Shown here: in pieces, positions 50,882-59,663 of the stretch
Layout: the number at the start of each line of letters is the position of its first letter
Position numbering within the stretch: the first letter of the stretch is position 1
NCBI GenBank assembly: GCA_016197405.1
Contig: JACPVR010000019.1
Location: forward strand, 172,377 to 236,376
Direction: 5' to 3'
Source of the DNA: Mycobacterium sp.
GTDB taxonomy: Bacteria > Actinomycetota > Actinomycetes > Mycobacteriales > Mycobacteriaceae
DNA: 64,000 nucleotides
Position numbers and translations under genes: made by a program
The notes under the pieces: generated by a model
Seen by the model: the letters and a program-made list of their open reading frames with translations, nothing else
Told to the model about the DNA's origin: nothing
The model's database searches: none

Positions 50882-51898
50882 TCAGCTGGGAATGTTGTAT
50901 GGCGTCACGACTTGCACCGGCACCGGGCGGGTCGGTTCGGCAGGAAGCGCACCGCGTTCCTGCAGGATCATCCGCAGTGCCAGCCGGGCATCGGAGCGCA
51001 GGTCGTTGTGCAGTACCACCGAAAGCCGGCCGTCCCGCAACAATCGGCGGTTGTCGACGTCGAGGTCATGGGCGATGAAGACCCGGTAGGTCCGGCCCAG
51101 ACGTTCGAAGGCGGCCACCGTCGCGGCATTGCCACCGCCGACCGAGTACACGGCGTTGATCTGCGGATGGCGCGCCAACGCCTCGAGCACCAGGCGCTCG
51201 TTGGTGGCATCGATACCGTCACTGTCGCTCACCTCCACGACGTCGATACCGGTGCCACGCAGCGCAGAACGGAAGCCCACTTCACGCTCCCCCTCGCCAC
51301 GAAAAAGGTTGCTGCTCACCGTGATCAGCACCATGCCCGGGTCGGCGGACCCCTCGGCGGCAAGCCACTGCCGGGTCAGATAGGCCGCGGTGACGCCGGC
51401 GGCATGGTTGTCGATACCGACATAGCCGCAGCGCGCACTGGCGGGCACGTCGGTGGTATAGGTCACCACCGGGGTGCCCGAGTTCACCATGGCGTCGATG
51501 GCCTCAGCCACCTCGGGCTCGTCGGGCGCCTTGAGGATCACGCCATGGCTGCCGCGCAACCGGTGCAACTGCTCGACGGTCGCGGCGGTCGATCCGGTCT
51601 CCCAGAGGTGGAAGCGGGCACGCAGCATCGCCGGCGCGAAGGACGGCAGCTCGGCTTCCACCGCGGCCCGGAACGCATCGGAGAACCGCTGCGGCGTCTG
51701 CATCACGACGTCGATGAGGTAACGCCTGCCGTTCAGGCGCAGCTGGGCCCGTTGCTTGTCGAGATCGGCGATCGCCTGCTCGACCTCCGCCCGGGTGTTC
51801 TCCCGGACTCCGGGCCGGTTGTTGAGCACCCGGTCGACGGTCGCCTCACTGAGCCCGGACTGCTGGGCGATCTCGCGCACCTTGTAGCGATGAGCCAT
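50882..51898 (-). CDS. LacI family transcriptional regulator
   Basis: A 338-residue protein from ATG 51898, with a GGAGGGG site upstream. The N-terminal helix-turn-helix and hinge are typical of LacI (VREIAQQSGLSEATVDRVLN), and the rest is a periplasmic-binding-protein-like sensor domain (DVVMQTPQRFSDAF, GSHGVILKAPDEPEVAEAID, YVGIDNHAAGVTAAYL). The sensor class binds sugars or polyols. It is divergent from the PhyH-type gene and most likely controls the plus-strand cluster 52059-56962. Confidence 0.93.
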   Translation of the reverse strand: MAHRYKVREIAQQSGLSEATVDRVLNNRPGVRENTRAEVEQAIADLDKQRAQLRLNGRRYLIDVVMQTPQRFSDAFRAAVEAELPSFAPAMLRARFHLWETGSTAATVEQLHRLRGSHGVILKAPDEPEVAEAIDAMVNSGTPVVTYTTDVPASARCGYVGIDNHAAGVTAAYLTRQWLAAEGSADPGMVLITVSSNLFRGEGEREVGFRSALRGTGIDVVEVSDSDGIDATNERLVLEALARHPQINAVYSVGGGNAATVAAFERLGRTYRVFIAHDLDVDNRRLLRDGRLSVVLHNDLRSDARLALRMILQERGALPAEPTRPVPVQVVTPYNIPS

Positions 51899-51921
51899 CG
51901 CGCGTCCCCTCCCCGCCCTCC

Positions 51922-51988
51922 CCCGCGAGCAGACGCGTACGACCCCACTTTCGGGCCTTTTCGGGGGTCGTACGCGTCTGCTCGCGGG
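51922..51988. repeat. Perfect 25-base inverted repeat between the LacI-type and PhyH-type genes
   Basis: The arms 51922-51946 (starting CCCGCGAGCAGACGCG) and 51964-51988 are exact reverse complements around 17 bases. It sits 23 bases from the start of the regulator gene and 70 bases from the start of the PhyH-type gene, so it lies in a divergent promoter rather than at a gene end. The GCGAGCAGACGC core recalls repeated intergenic palindromes of mycobacteria. Confidence 0.7.
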
Positions 51989-52058
51989 AGTTCTTTGAGG
52001 CTTTTTTGATGGATTTCTGGTGTTGCTTGTGCCCCATTTCACAGCAAGACTTGCCGTC

Positions 52059-53243
52059 ATGTCCACACCGCTCACCACTTCGCGGCCGGGTGTCACGCCC
52101 TGGATCGACGAGGCCGACTGCAGCCTGGAGGCGTTCCGGGCCCAGGTGACCCAGCAGACCGACCTGGCCGACTATCCACACGCCCATGACGTCCGCGGCG
52201 GCGTGCTGATCTACGCGGCCTCGGCCATCCCCGACGCATCGGCGCCGCACGACCGGCGCGCGCTGCAGTCCGAGCTGATCCGCGCCTTCGCCGACGGCCC
52301 CGGGGTGGTGGTGCTGGAGGGCGCCTTCGACCACGACGTGATCGATGCCGCCAGCGCCGCGTTCGACGAGCTGATCGCCGCGCAGCGGGCCGCGGGCACC
52401 GCCGCCGGTGACCACTTCGGCAAGCCCGGGGTCAACGACCGCGTGTGGAACGCCGCGCAGAAATTGGCGCTGCACGCCCCCGAGGTCTTCGCCGACTACT
52501 ACACCAATGACGCCATCGCGCTGGTCTCACAGGCCTGGCTGGGACCGCGCTACCAGGTCACCTCCCAGGTCAACGTCGTCAATCCCGGTGGCGCGGCGCA
52601 GGTTCCGCACCGCGACTACCACCTCGGTTTCGTCAACGTCGACCAGCTGGCGGCCTACCCCGCGCATCTGCACCGGATGTCGGCGGCACTGACCCTGCAG
52701 GGCGCGGTCGCGCACTGCGATATGCCGCTGGAGAGCGGCCCGACGATGCTGCTGCCGTACTCGCAGCGCTTCGCCGCGGGCTACATCGCCTTCTATCGGC
52801 CGGAGTTCATCGAATACTTCGCCGAGCACCACGTGCAGACGCCGCTGCGCAAGGGTGACGCGGTGTTCTTCAACCCGGCGCTCTACCACGGCGCCGGCTC
52901 CAACACCTCGGCCGATATCAGCCGGATGGCCAACCTGCTGCAGATCTCCTCGCCGTTCGGCCGGGCCATGGAGGCCCTGGACCGCGCTGCGATGGTGCGG
53001 GCGGTCTATCCCGCGCTGCGTGCGATGCAGGCGGCGCGACGTCCGGCCGCCGAGATCCTCAACGCCGTCGTCGCGACCGCCGAGGGCTACCCCTTCCCCA
53101 CCAACCTCGACAACGACCAGCCCATCGGCAGCCTCGCGCCGCAGAGCCAGGTGGACCTGGTCCTGGATGCCCTGGCCGCCGACCACACCCCCGAACAACT
53201 CGACGCAGCACTGCGCGGACAAGACGAACGGAGAACTCCATGA
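52059..53243 (+). CDS. Phytanoyl-CoA dioxygenase (PhyH) family protein
   Basis: A 394-residue protein from ATG 52059. It has the iron-binding 2-His-1-carboxylate pattern: VPHRDYHLGF (His and Asp) near residue 185 and the distal His in ALYHGAGSNTSADISRM near residue 278. The family are Fe(II)/2-oxoglutarate oxygenases that hydroxylate many small molecules, not only phytanoyl-CoA. It overlaps the next gene by four bases (ATGA) and so heads the operon. Its company with sugar oxidoreductases and isomerases suggests a first oxidative step on an alkylated or sugar-like substrate; this is inference. Confidence 0.85.
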   Translation: MSTPLTTSRPGVTPWIDEADCSLEAFRAQVTQQTDLADYPHAHDVRGGVLIYAASAIPDASAPHDRRALQSELIRAFADGPGVVVLEGAFDHDVIDAASAAFDELIAAQRAAGTAAGDHFGKPGVNDRVWNAAQKLALHAPEVFADYYTNDAIALVSQAWLGPRYQVTSQVNVVNPGGAAQVPHRDYHLGFVNVDQLAAYPAHLHRMSAALTLQGAVAHCDMPLESGPTMLLPYSQRFAAGYIAFYRPEFIEYFAEHHVQTPLRKGDAVFFNPALYHGAGSNTSADISRMANLLQISSPFGRAMEALDRAAMVRAVYPALRAMQAARRPAAEILNAVVATAEGYPFPTNLDNDQPIGSLAPQSQVDLVLDALAADHTPEQLDAALRGQDERRTP

Positions 53244-54244
53244 CCACCCTCGGTCTCATCGGGCTCGGGCGCATCGGCGCCTTCCACACCGACACGCTGA
53301 TGAACCTGCCGGGCCTCGACGGCCTGCTGATCACCGACGAGCGACCCGACGTCGTCAAGCAGGTGGCCACGAAATATGGCGCCACCGCGGTTGCTTCGGT
53401 CGACGAACTGTTGGCCGCGGGTATCGACGGCGTCGTCATCGCCGCGGCCACCCCCGCGCACGCGGCACTGACGCTGGCCGCCGTCGAACGCGGCATCCCG
53501 ACGTTGTGCGAGAAGCCGGTCGCCTCGACGGCAGCCGAGAGCGCGCAGGTCGCCGAGGCCATCGCCCGCACCGGAGTTCCCGTCCAGATCGGCTATCAGC
53601 GCCGGTTCGACGCCGCGTTCGCCGCCGCCAAGGTGGCCGTCGACAGTGGCACCCTGGGCGCACTGCACACCGTGCGCAGCACCACCATGGACCCCGCTCC
53701 CCCGCCGATGGACTACATCGCGGGATCGGGCGGCATCTTCCGCGATTGCGCCGTGCACGATTTCGACACCATCCGCTGGATCACCGGACAGGAGGCCGTC
53801 GAGGTCTACGCGACCGGGAGCGTGCAGGGTGATCCGCTGTTCACCGAGTACGGCGACGTCGACACCGCCGCCATCGTGGTGCGCTTCGACGGCGGTGCAC
53901 TCGGCCTGGTCTCGGCCGCCCGGTACAACGGTCGCGGCTATGACTGCCGCCTCGAGGTGCACGGGTTCGACGACACCGTGGTCGCAGGCTGGGACGAAGG
54001 TGTTCCGGTACGTAATGTCGATCCGGACAACGATTTCCCCTCCGGTCAGCCGCACAACTTCTTCATGGACCGATTCACCGAGGCGTTCCGCACCGAGATG
54101 GCCGGGTTCCTCGCGGCGGTCCAGGGCGGCCCCATCCTGGGTGCCACCGTCGCCGATGCCGTCGAGGTCGCGTGGATGGCCGAGGCTGCCGCCGCGTCAC
54201 TGGTGCGCGGTGTTCCGGTCACCATCGAGGAGGTTCGCAAGTGA
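53240..54244 (+). CDS. Gfo/Idh/MocA oxidoreductase, inositol 2-dehydrogenase-like
   Basis: A 334-residue protein from ATG 53240. The NAD-binding motif LGLIGLGRIGAFHTDTLMN is at residues 4-22, the family lysine motif GIPTLCEKPVAST near residue 90, and the substrate segment GGIFRDCAVHDFDTIRWITG near residue 168 carries the Asp and His of inositol dehydrogenases. It probably oxidises a hydroxyl of a cyclitol or sugar to a ketone with NAD. Four-base overlaps on both sides place it inside one operon. Confidence 0.88.
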   Translation: MTTLGLIGLGRIGAFHTDTLMNLPGLDGLLITDERPDVVKQVATKYGATAVASVDELLAAGIDGVVIAAATPAHAALTLAAVERGIPTLCEKPVASTAAESAQVAEAIARTGVPVQIGYQRRFDAAFAAAKVAVDSGTLGALHTVRSTTMDPAPPPMDYIAGSGGIFRDCAVHDFDTIRWITGQEAVEVYATGSVQGDPLFTEYGDVDTAAIVVRFDGGALGLVSAARYNGRGYDCRLEVHGFDDTVVAGWDEGVPVRNVDPDNDFPSGQPHNFFMDRFTEAFRTEMAGFLAAVQGGPILGATVADAVEVAWMAEAAAASLVRGVPVTIEEVRK

Positions 54245-55101
54245 AGATCGCCGGTGCCCCCATCTCCTGGGGAGTATGTGAAGTTCCCGGCTGGGGCTAC
54301 CAGCTGAGCCCGGACCGGGTGCTCGCCGAGATGCGCGAGGCCGGGCTGACCGCCACCGAACTGGGCCCCGACGGCTTCCTGCCCGCCGATCCCGAGCAGC
54401 TGACGGCAATGCTGGACGGCTTCGGGCTGTCGTGTGTCGGCGGCTTCGTGCCGGTGGTGCTGCACCAGGCCGACCACGATCCGGCCGAGGACCTCGCCGG
54501 TCCGCTGGAATCACTGGTCGCCGCGGGCGCCGGTGTGGTGGTGCTGGCCGCGGCCACCGGATCCGACGGCTACGACGAGCGCCCGGAACTCGACGAGAAC
54601 GCCTGGGCGACACTGCTGTCCAACCTGGACCGGCTCGCCGCGATCGTCGCGGACCGCGGCCTCACAGCGGTGCTGCATCCCCACGTCGGAACCATGGTGG
54701 AGAACCGCGCCGAGGTCGACCGGGTACTTGCGGGCTCCGGGATCTCCTTGTGCCTGGACACCGGTCACCTGCTGATCGGTGGCACCGATCCGCTGCAGCT
54801 GACCCAGCAGGTCCCCGGACGCATCGAACATGCGCACCTCAAGGACGTCGACGCCGGGCTCGCCGCCAAGGTGCAGTCCGGTGAGCTGACCTACACCCAG
54901 GCCGTCGCCGCCGGCATGTACGTACCGCTGGGGTCCGGCGATGTCGACATCACCGGCATCGTGAAGACGTTGGAGGACAACAACTATGACGGCTGGTACG
55001 TCATGGAGCAGGACAACATCCTCGACAGCGAACCAGCGGGCGAGGGTCCGCTCGCCGATGTGAAGTCGAGCGTGGCGTTCTTGCGCGGCGTCTACGCATG
55101 A
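54241..55101 (+). CDS. IolE-like TIM-barrel sugar/cyclitol dehydratase or isomerase
   Basis: A 286-residue protein from GTG 54241 (GTGA overlap with the previous gene). The opening KIAGAPISWGVCEVPGWGYQ and the body (TELGPDGFLP, LHPHVGTMVENRAEVDRVL, LCLDTGHLLIGGTDP, HLKDVD) match the AP-endonuclease-2-fold family of 2-keto-myo-inositol dehydratase (IolE). Metal ligands are expected at the Glu/His/Asp positions in these motifs. With the upstream Gfo/Idh gene it recalls the IolG-IolE pair of inositol catabolism, but other inositol genes are missing. Confidence 0.85.
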   Translation: MKIAGAPISWGVCEVPGWGYQLSPDRVLAEMREAGLTATELGPDGFLPADPEQLTAMLDGFGLSCVGGFVPVVLHQADHDPAEDLAGPLESLVAAGAGVVVLAAATGSDGYDERPELDENAWATLLSNLDRLAAIVADRGLTAVLHPHVGTMVENRAEVDRVLAGSGISLCLDTGHLLIGGTDPLQLTQQVPGRIEHAHLKDVDAGLAAKVQSGELTYTQAVAAGMYVPLGSGDVDITGIVKTLEDNNYDGWYVMEQDNILDSEPAGEGPLADVKSSVAFLRGVYA

Positions 55102-56072
55102 CACTGCGCATCGGTGTCCTCGGGGCGTCGCGGATCGCCGAGCTGGCGATCGTGGGGCCGGCCGCGGAGCTGGGCCACCGGCTGGTGGCGGTCGCCGCGC
55201 GTGACCCGCACCGCGCGGCATTGTTCGCCGAGAAGTACGGCGTCGAGCGTGTTCTCGGCTCCTACGACGAGCTGGTGAACGACCCCGAGGTCGACGTCGT
55301 CTACAACCCGTTGGCCAATTCGCTGCACGGGACCTGGAATATCGCCGCGGTGCGCGCCGGTAAGCCGGTGCTTGCCGAGAAACCGTACGCCCGCAACGCC
55401 GACGAGGCGCGCGAGGTGGCCGCGGCAGCCCAAACGGCCGGGGTGCCGGTGGTGGAGGCCTTCCACTACCGCTACCACCCGGTGATGAACCGCCTGCTGG
55501 AACTCGTCGCCCGCGGTGATCTCGGCGAGCTGCGCCATATCGAGGTCACCATGGAGATGCCCGACCCGGGACCCGATGACCCCCGCTGGTCGTTGGCACT
55601 GGCCGGTGGCGCACTGATGGACCTGGGTTGCTATGGCCTGCATGTCATGCGCACCATCGGCAAGGTCGTCGGCGCCACACCGGAGATCGTCGCGGCGCGG
55701 GCCGTCGAACGAGACCCCGGTGTCGATGCTCGTCTCGACGTCGATCTGCGCATCGGCGATATCACCGCGCGCAGCAAGCACAGCATGGTCGACGACGATT
55801 ACGTGTTCACCATCGCCGTGCACGGCTCACACGCAGATGCGTTGGTGCACAACTTCGTCAAACCGCAGGAGGATGACCGGATCACCATCGCCGGCGCGCA
55901 CGGTGAGCGGGTCGAGCGGTTCGGAGACCGCGCGTCCTACACCTATCAGCTGGAGGCGTTCGCGGCGCACGTCACCGACGGTGCGCCACTGCCCGTCGAC
56001 GACACCGATGCGATCGAGAACATGACGCTCATCGATGCGGCCTACCGCGCCGCCGGCCTGACCCCGCGCTGA
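55098..56072 (+). CDS. Gfo/Idh/MocA family oxidoreductase
   Basis: A 324-residue protein from ATG 55098 (ATGA overlap). It has the Rossmann motif RIGVLGASRIAELAIVGPA, the lysine motif GKPVLAEKPYARNADEA near residue 92 and a GGALMDLGCYGLHVMRTIG segment near residue 170 that is typical of the larger glucose-fructose-oxidoreductase-like branch. It is distinct from the oxidoreductase at 53240, with low similarity, so the cluster carries two different dehydrogenases, perhaps for two steps or an oxidation followed by a reduction. Confidence 0.88.
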   Translation: MTLRIGVLGASRIAELAIVGPAAELGHRLVAVAARDPHRAALFAEKYGVERVLGSYDELVNDPEVDVVYNPLANSLHGTWNIAAVRAGKPVLAEKPYARNADEAREVAAAAQTAGVPVVEAFHYRYHPVMNRLLELVARGDLGELRHIEVTMEMPDPGPDDPRWSLALAGGALMDLGCYGLHVMRTIGKVVGATPEIVAARAVERDPGVDARLDVDLRIGDITARSKHSMVDDDYVFTIAVHGSHADALVHNFVKPQEDDRITIAGAHGERVERFGDRASYTYQLEAFAAHVTDGAPLPVDDTDAIENMTLIDAAYRAAGLTPR

Positions 56073-56185
56073 CCCTTCCCTCCCCCTTTTTCATCCGCGA
56101 GCGTGCGTGTCCCCGGCGGACACACCGAGGATTTCTCGTAGTTTGCGCACTGTCGACGACACACCGTCGGGAAAGTAGGACCGTG

Positions 56186-56962
56186 ATGAGTACCTTCGAT
56201 CTGGCGGTCTGCGCGGAGATGGTGTTCACCGATCTCGATATCGCCGACCGCGCCAGGCGGATAACGGATCTCGGTTTCGCGGTGGAGATCTGGAGCTGGC
56301 ACGACAAAGACCTCGACGCGCTGGCAGCCACCGGGGCACGGTTCTCGTCGATGACCGGATATCTGCACGGGGACCTGTACGATCCCGATGGCGCCCGAGA
56401 GGTGCTGCGCACCGCCGAGCTCAGCGTGAAAGCCGCTGCGACACTGGGTGTTCCGCGCCTGAATCTGCATACCGGTGAACTCGTCGACGGCCAGGCGGCC
56501 CGCCCGCAGTACCGTGCCACCGGGGCAATGTGGTTGTCGGCGCTGCGCGGACTGGAGGCACTCGGCGAACTGGGAGCGCGCAGCGATGTCACCTTCTGCG
56601 TGGAGAACCTCAACACCAAGGTGGACCACCCCGGGGTTCCGCTGGCCCGCGCGCAGGACACCCTGGCGCTGGTCGAAGCCGTCGGACATCCGAACGTCAA
56701 GATGAATCTCGACCTCTATCACGCGCAGATCGGCGAGGGGAACCTGGTCGAACTGGTGCGGCGTTGCGGCGCTGCCATCGGCGAGATTCAGGTCGCCGAT
56801 GTACCGGGCCGATGCGAGCCGGGAACCGGCGAGATCCATTACCCCGCAATCGCCAGGGCGCTGGCCGATATCGGCTACACCGCAACGGTGGCCATGGAGG
56901 GCTGGGCCGCCGGTGACAGCACCGCCGCGCTGCACGCCTTCCGGGCCGCGTTCACGGTCTGA
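56186..56962 (+). CDS. Hydroxypyruvate-isomerase-like TIM-barrel protein
   Basis: A 258-residue protein; ATG 56186 is chosen with AGGA five bases upstream, a GTG at 56183 being the alternative. It matches the Hyi family: CAEMVFTDLDIADRARR at the start, VENLNTKVDHPGVPLARAQD near residue 140, MNLDLYHAQIGEGNLVELV and EIQVADVPGRCEPGTGEIHY near the end. Hyi interconverts hydroxypyruvate and tartronate semialdehyde; relatives act on other keto-sugars. A 113-base gap with a small palindrome (56107-56123, GTGTCC/GGACAC) separates it from the upstream cluster, so it may be a separate unit. Confidence 0.88.
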   Translation: MSTFDLAVCAEMVFTDLDIADRARRITDLGFAVEIWSWHDKDLDALAATGARFSSMTGYLHGDLYDPDGAREVLRTAELSVKAAATLGVPRLNLHTGELVDGQAARPQYRATGAMWLSALRGLEALGELGARSDVTFCVENLNTKVDHPGVPLARAQDTLALVEAVGHPNVKMNLDLYHAQIGEGNLVELVRRCGAAIGEIQVADVPGRCEPGTGEIHYPAIARALADIGYTATVAMEGWAAGDSTAALHAFRAAFTV

Positions 56963-56974
56963 ACCAACGCAGAC

Positions 56975-58450
56975 TCACGCGCCGTCCGCCCGTATCCCGT
57001 ACTGCGCGATCTTGCGATACAGCGTCGCCCGGCTCATCCCGAGCTCCCTTGCAGCGTCGGCCATCGTCAGCCCCTCGGTGCTGAGTGTCCGGACGATCTC
57101 ACCGCGTTCGAACGCCTCGATCCGCGAGAGGTTACGGGTGCCGCCGGCGAGCACCTCGGTGGGCAGGACTGCCACGTCCACCGTGTCCGCGCGGGCGGCG
57201 GCGTCGGTGATGACACGGCTGAGCTGATCGACGTTGCCCGGCCAGTCGAAATTGCGCAATGCCCGGGTGGCGGCCGGACTGAATCCCACATCCCGGCCGC
57301 GGCTCCGCCGGGCGAAGTGATCAGCCAACGGCAGCACATCGTCGGGGCGGTCGCGCAGTGGCGGAACAGTGACGACGACATCGATCAGCCGGGCCAACGC
57401 CGACGGAACAGCGTCGAAACGTGTTGCGGTGACGGCGAACGGCACCGAGTTCGGCACCCCGCTACCGACAACCAGATCGCGCAGCTGGTCGGCGACCCAC
57501 GCCGGCAGCAGGTCCACATCGCGCACGATCACCGCCGTGTGTGCCTTACCCAGCTCTGGTGTCCAGAGTTCGAGCCAGGTCTGGGCGTCTGCCGGTGCAG
57601 GTGCCGTCGCCGACAGGATGCGGTCCCTCGGATAGGTGTGCCGGGCCGCCTGGGCCAGCGCCGTCGACCGACCCGACCCGGATTCGCCCAACACTGCGAC
57701 GATCCGGCCGTCCGCCATTGCGCGTTCGATCGAACCGACTGCGGCGTTCCAGGATTCGGACAGCTCGTGCAGGGTGCCCGAGCCCGGCTCGGCGCGCGGA
57801 ACCTCCACCCGGAAGACCTGGCCACGCGGCGTCGGCCGATGTTGCCGTCCGCTCGATCTGGCCATCATCAACGCCGTCGTGGTGCTTGCCGCCGATCTTG
57901 CGAGCGCCAGCAGCAGATCACTCGACGATCGCGACCAGGTGGTCAGATTGACGCAGCCCTCCAGGCGCCCCGTTTCGGGATCCAGGACGGGCACGGCGGC
58001 ACAGGTGAACGTCGACAGACTCAGCGAGTAGTGCTGATCGGCCCGCACCAGAGTCGGGACGCGATCGGTGAGCGCCAGTCCGAGCCCGTTGGTGCCGACA
58101 TCCCGCTCGGCATAGGCGAAGCCTGGGGCCAGATGGACGTCGTCAAGCGCCTGTAACAACGAGTGATCGCCACTGAGCCGGGACAGCACGACGCCGTCGG
58201 CATCGGTGAGCATGAGGCCGACCGGCTCGTTCGCCAGTGTCCGATGCAGATCGTGCAGGACCTCGGTGCCGCACTGATGGAACAGTGATCCCAGGTCGCC
58301 GGTGCCGGCGAAGACCGGATCGACCGATTCCAGCGATACCCCGTAATCCTCGCTGCGCTGCCACGATGCCAGCAGTCGGCGCGGGACCGCGACATGGCCC
58401 GGCGTCTGCACGCGGTGCAGTTCGATTCGCTCCGGCAGCCCTGGCGGCAC
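56975..58450 (-). CDS. GAF/Fis-type activator of the MimR/AcoR kind
   Basis: A 491-residue protein. GTG 58450 is chosen because AGGAGG stands six bases upstream. An N-terminal sensor region with a GAF-like domain covers about residues 60-200, the middle is an AAA+-like domain with a degenerate Walker A (VAVLGESGSGRSTALA) and no GAFTGA sigma-54 loop, and the C-terminus has the Fis helix-turn-helix MADAARELGMSRATLYRKI. Actinobacterial activators of this group work without sigma-54. It resembles MimR, which controls the propane/acetone monooxygenase operon, and lies divergent from genes that normally accompany that operon. The start is 13 bases past the Hyi-like stop on the opposite strand at the other end. 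Confidence 0.85.
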   Translation of the reverse strand: MPPGLPERIELHRVQTPGHVAVPRRLLASWQRSEDYGVSLESVDPVFAGTGDLGSLFHQCGTEVLHDLHRTLANEPVGLMLTDADGVVLSRLSGDHSLLQALDDVHLAPGFAYAERDVGTNGLGLALTDRVPTLVRADQHYSLSLSTFTCAAVPVLDPETGRLEGCVNLTTWSRSSSDLLLALARSAASTTTALMMARSSGRQHRPTPRGQVFRVEVPRAEPGSGTLHELSESWNAAVGSIERAMADGRIVAVLGESGSGRSTALAQAARHTYPRDRILSATAPAPADAQTWLELWTPELGKAHTAVIVRDVDLLPAWVADQLRDLVVGSGVPNSVPFAVTATRFDAVPSALARLIDVVVTVPPLRDRPDDVLPLADHFARRSRGRDVGFSPAATRALRNFDWPGNVDQLSRVITDAAARADTVDVAVLPTEVLAGGTRNLSRIEAFERGEIVRTLSTEGLTMADAARELGMSRATLYRKIAQYGIRADGA

Positions 58451-58517
58451 GCTGATCCTCCTGTGATCCACGTTACATACGATCGCAGCACTCTGGGAGT
58501 CCGGGCAGGTCAGCGGC

Positions 58518-58532
58518 GTCTCAGATTGAGAC
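58518..58532. promoter_or_regulatory. Inverted repeat GTCTCA-GAT-TGAGAC in the divergent gap
   Basis: Perfect 6-base arms around a 3-base centre, between the Fis-type regulator gene and the amidohydrolase gene. A candidate binding site for that regulator. Confidence 0.5.
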
Positions 58533-58582
58533 GGTCACACCCTCGGCATCAGTCGGTGCGGAACCTAGGCTCGGCCTCAGGT

Positions 58583-58598
58583 TGTGACAGCCGTCACA
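58583..58598. promoter_or_regulatory. Perfect CRP-consensus palindrome TGTGA-N6-TCACA
   Basis: TGTGACAGCCGTCACA matches the mycobacterial CRP consensus exactly and is 27 bases upstream of the amidohydrolase ATG, in the divergent gap. It could be a CRP site or a second site of the local activator. Confidence 0.55.
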
Positions 58599-58624
58599 CA
58601 TTTCCACCTGGAGGAAGCCCGCTC

Positions 58625-59662
58625 ATGTATCGCAAGGACGACACCAGTTACTTCATCGTCGATGCCCACATCGCCCTGTGGAACGCCCGACCGGAGAACC
58701 AGCGCAACATCCACGGCAAGCAGTTCATCGACTGCTTCTACGACTACCACCGCAACCTGTCCCCGGAATCGGAGCTGTGGAGCTACGAGGATTACCTCTA
58801 CCAGGGCGGCGAACGCCTGATGAAAGATCTCTTCACCGACGGCTACGTGGACCACGCGATCTTCCAACCCGCCCATCTCGGCGAGTTCTACTACAAGGGT
58901 TTCGGGCAGACCGACGAGGCATCCGAGCTGGCGAAGGCGCATCCCGACAAGCTGACGTACAACCACCACTTCGATCCGCGCAACGGCGAGGTCGGCCTGG
59001 ATCAGCTACGGCTCGACGCCGAGAAGTACAACCTGAAAGGCGTCAAGCTCTACACCGCGGAGTGGCACGGCGAGTCCAGGGGTTACAAGCTCGACGATCC
59101 CTGGGCCTACCGCTATTTCGAGGCCTGCCGCGAACTCGGGATCCGCAACATCCATATCCACAAGGGCCCGACCATCCGGCCGTTGGATCGCGATGCCTTC
59201 GACGTGGCCGACGTCGACCACGTCGCATCGGACTTCACCGATCTGAACTTCATCGTCGAGCACTGTGGGCTGCCGCGACTGGAGGACTTCTGCTGGATCG
59301 CCACCCAGGAGCCCAATGTCTATGCCGGTCTGGCGGTCGCCATGCCGTTCATCCACACCCGGCCCAAGTACTTCGCCCAGATCATGGGTGAACTGCTGTA
59401 CTGGATCGGCGAGGACCGCATCTTCTTCTCATCCGACTACGCGCTGTGGACCCCGCGCTGGCTCATCGAGGCGTTCGTGGATTTCCAGATACCCGAAGAT
59501 CTGGGCGAGTACCCCGCGATCACCACCGAGCAGAAGAAGAAGGTCCTCGGACTCAATGCGGCCAAGATGTACGACATTCCGGTTCCGCAGGAGTTGCAGC
59601 TTCCGTCGGCCGACGAAACCGCGGTCGGTCCGCGCGGTGCCGACAACCTGGTCGGCGCGTGA
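58625..59662 (+). CDS. Amidohydrolase family protein (monooxygenase-cluster type)
   Basis: A 345-residue protein from ATG 58625, with a GGAGGAAG ribosome-binding site. It has the amidohydrolase-2 layout: an opening FIVDAHIALWN, a KGVKLYTAEWHG segment near residue 140, IHIHKGPTI, VEHCGLPRLEDFCWIA and FSSDYALWTPRWLIEAFVD near residue 270, which hold likely metal ligands. Close relatives sit right after mimD/prmD in mycobacterial and rhodococcal propane monooxygenase operons, where their role is unknown. Here no monooxygenase gene is upstream. The stop is one base from the start of the DUF59 gene. Confidence 0.85.
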   Translation: MYRKDDTSYFIVDAHIALWNARPENQRNIHGKQFIDCFYDYHRNLSPESELWSYEDYLYQGGERLMKDLFTDGYVDHAIFQPAHLGEFYYKGFGQTDEASELAKAHPDKLTYNHHFDPRNGEVGLDQLRLDAEKYNLKGVKLYTAEWHGESRGYKLDDPWAYRYFEACRELGIRNIHIHKGPTIRPLDRDAFDVADVDHVASDFTDLNFIVEHCGLPRLEDFCWIATQEPNVYAGLAVAMPFIHTRPKYFAQIMGELLYWIGEDRIFFSSDYALWTPRWLIEAFVDFQIPEDLGEYPAITTEQKKKVLGLNAAKMYDIPVPQELQLPSADETAVGPRGADNLVGA

Positions 59663-59663
59663 C

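Noticed and set aside
56107..56123. Small palindrome GTGTCC/GGACAC before the Hyi-like gene as an operator
   Set aside because: Short, and it sits in a CGAGCGTGCG-type intergenic repeat context common in mycobacteria; evidence is too thin for a separate feature.
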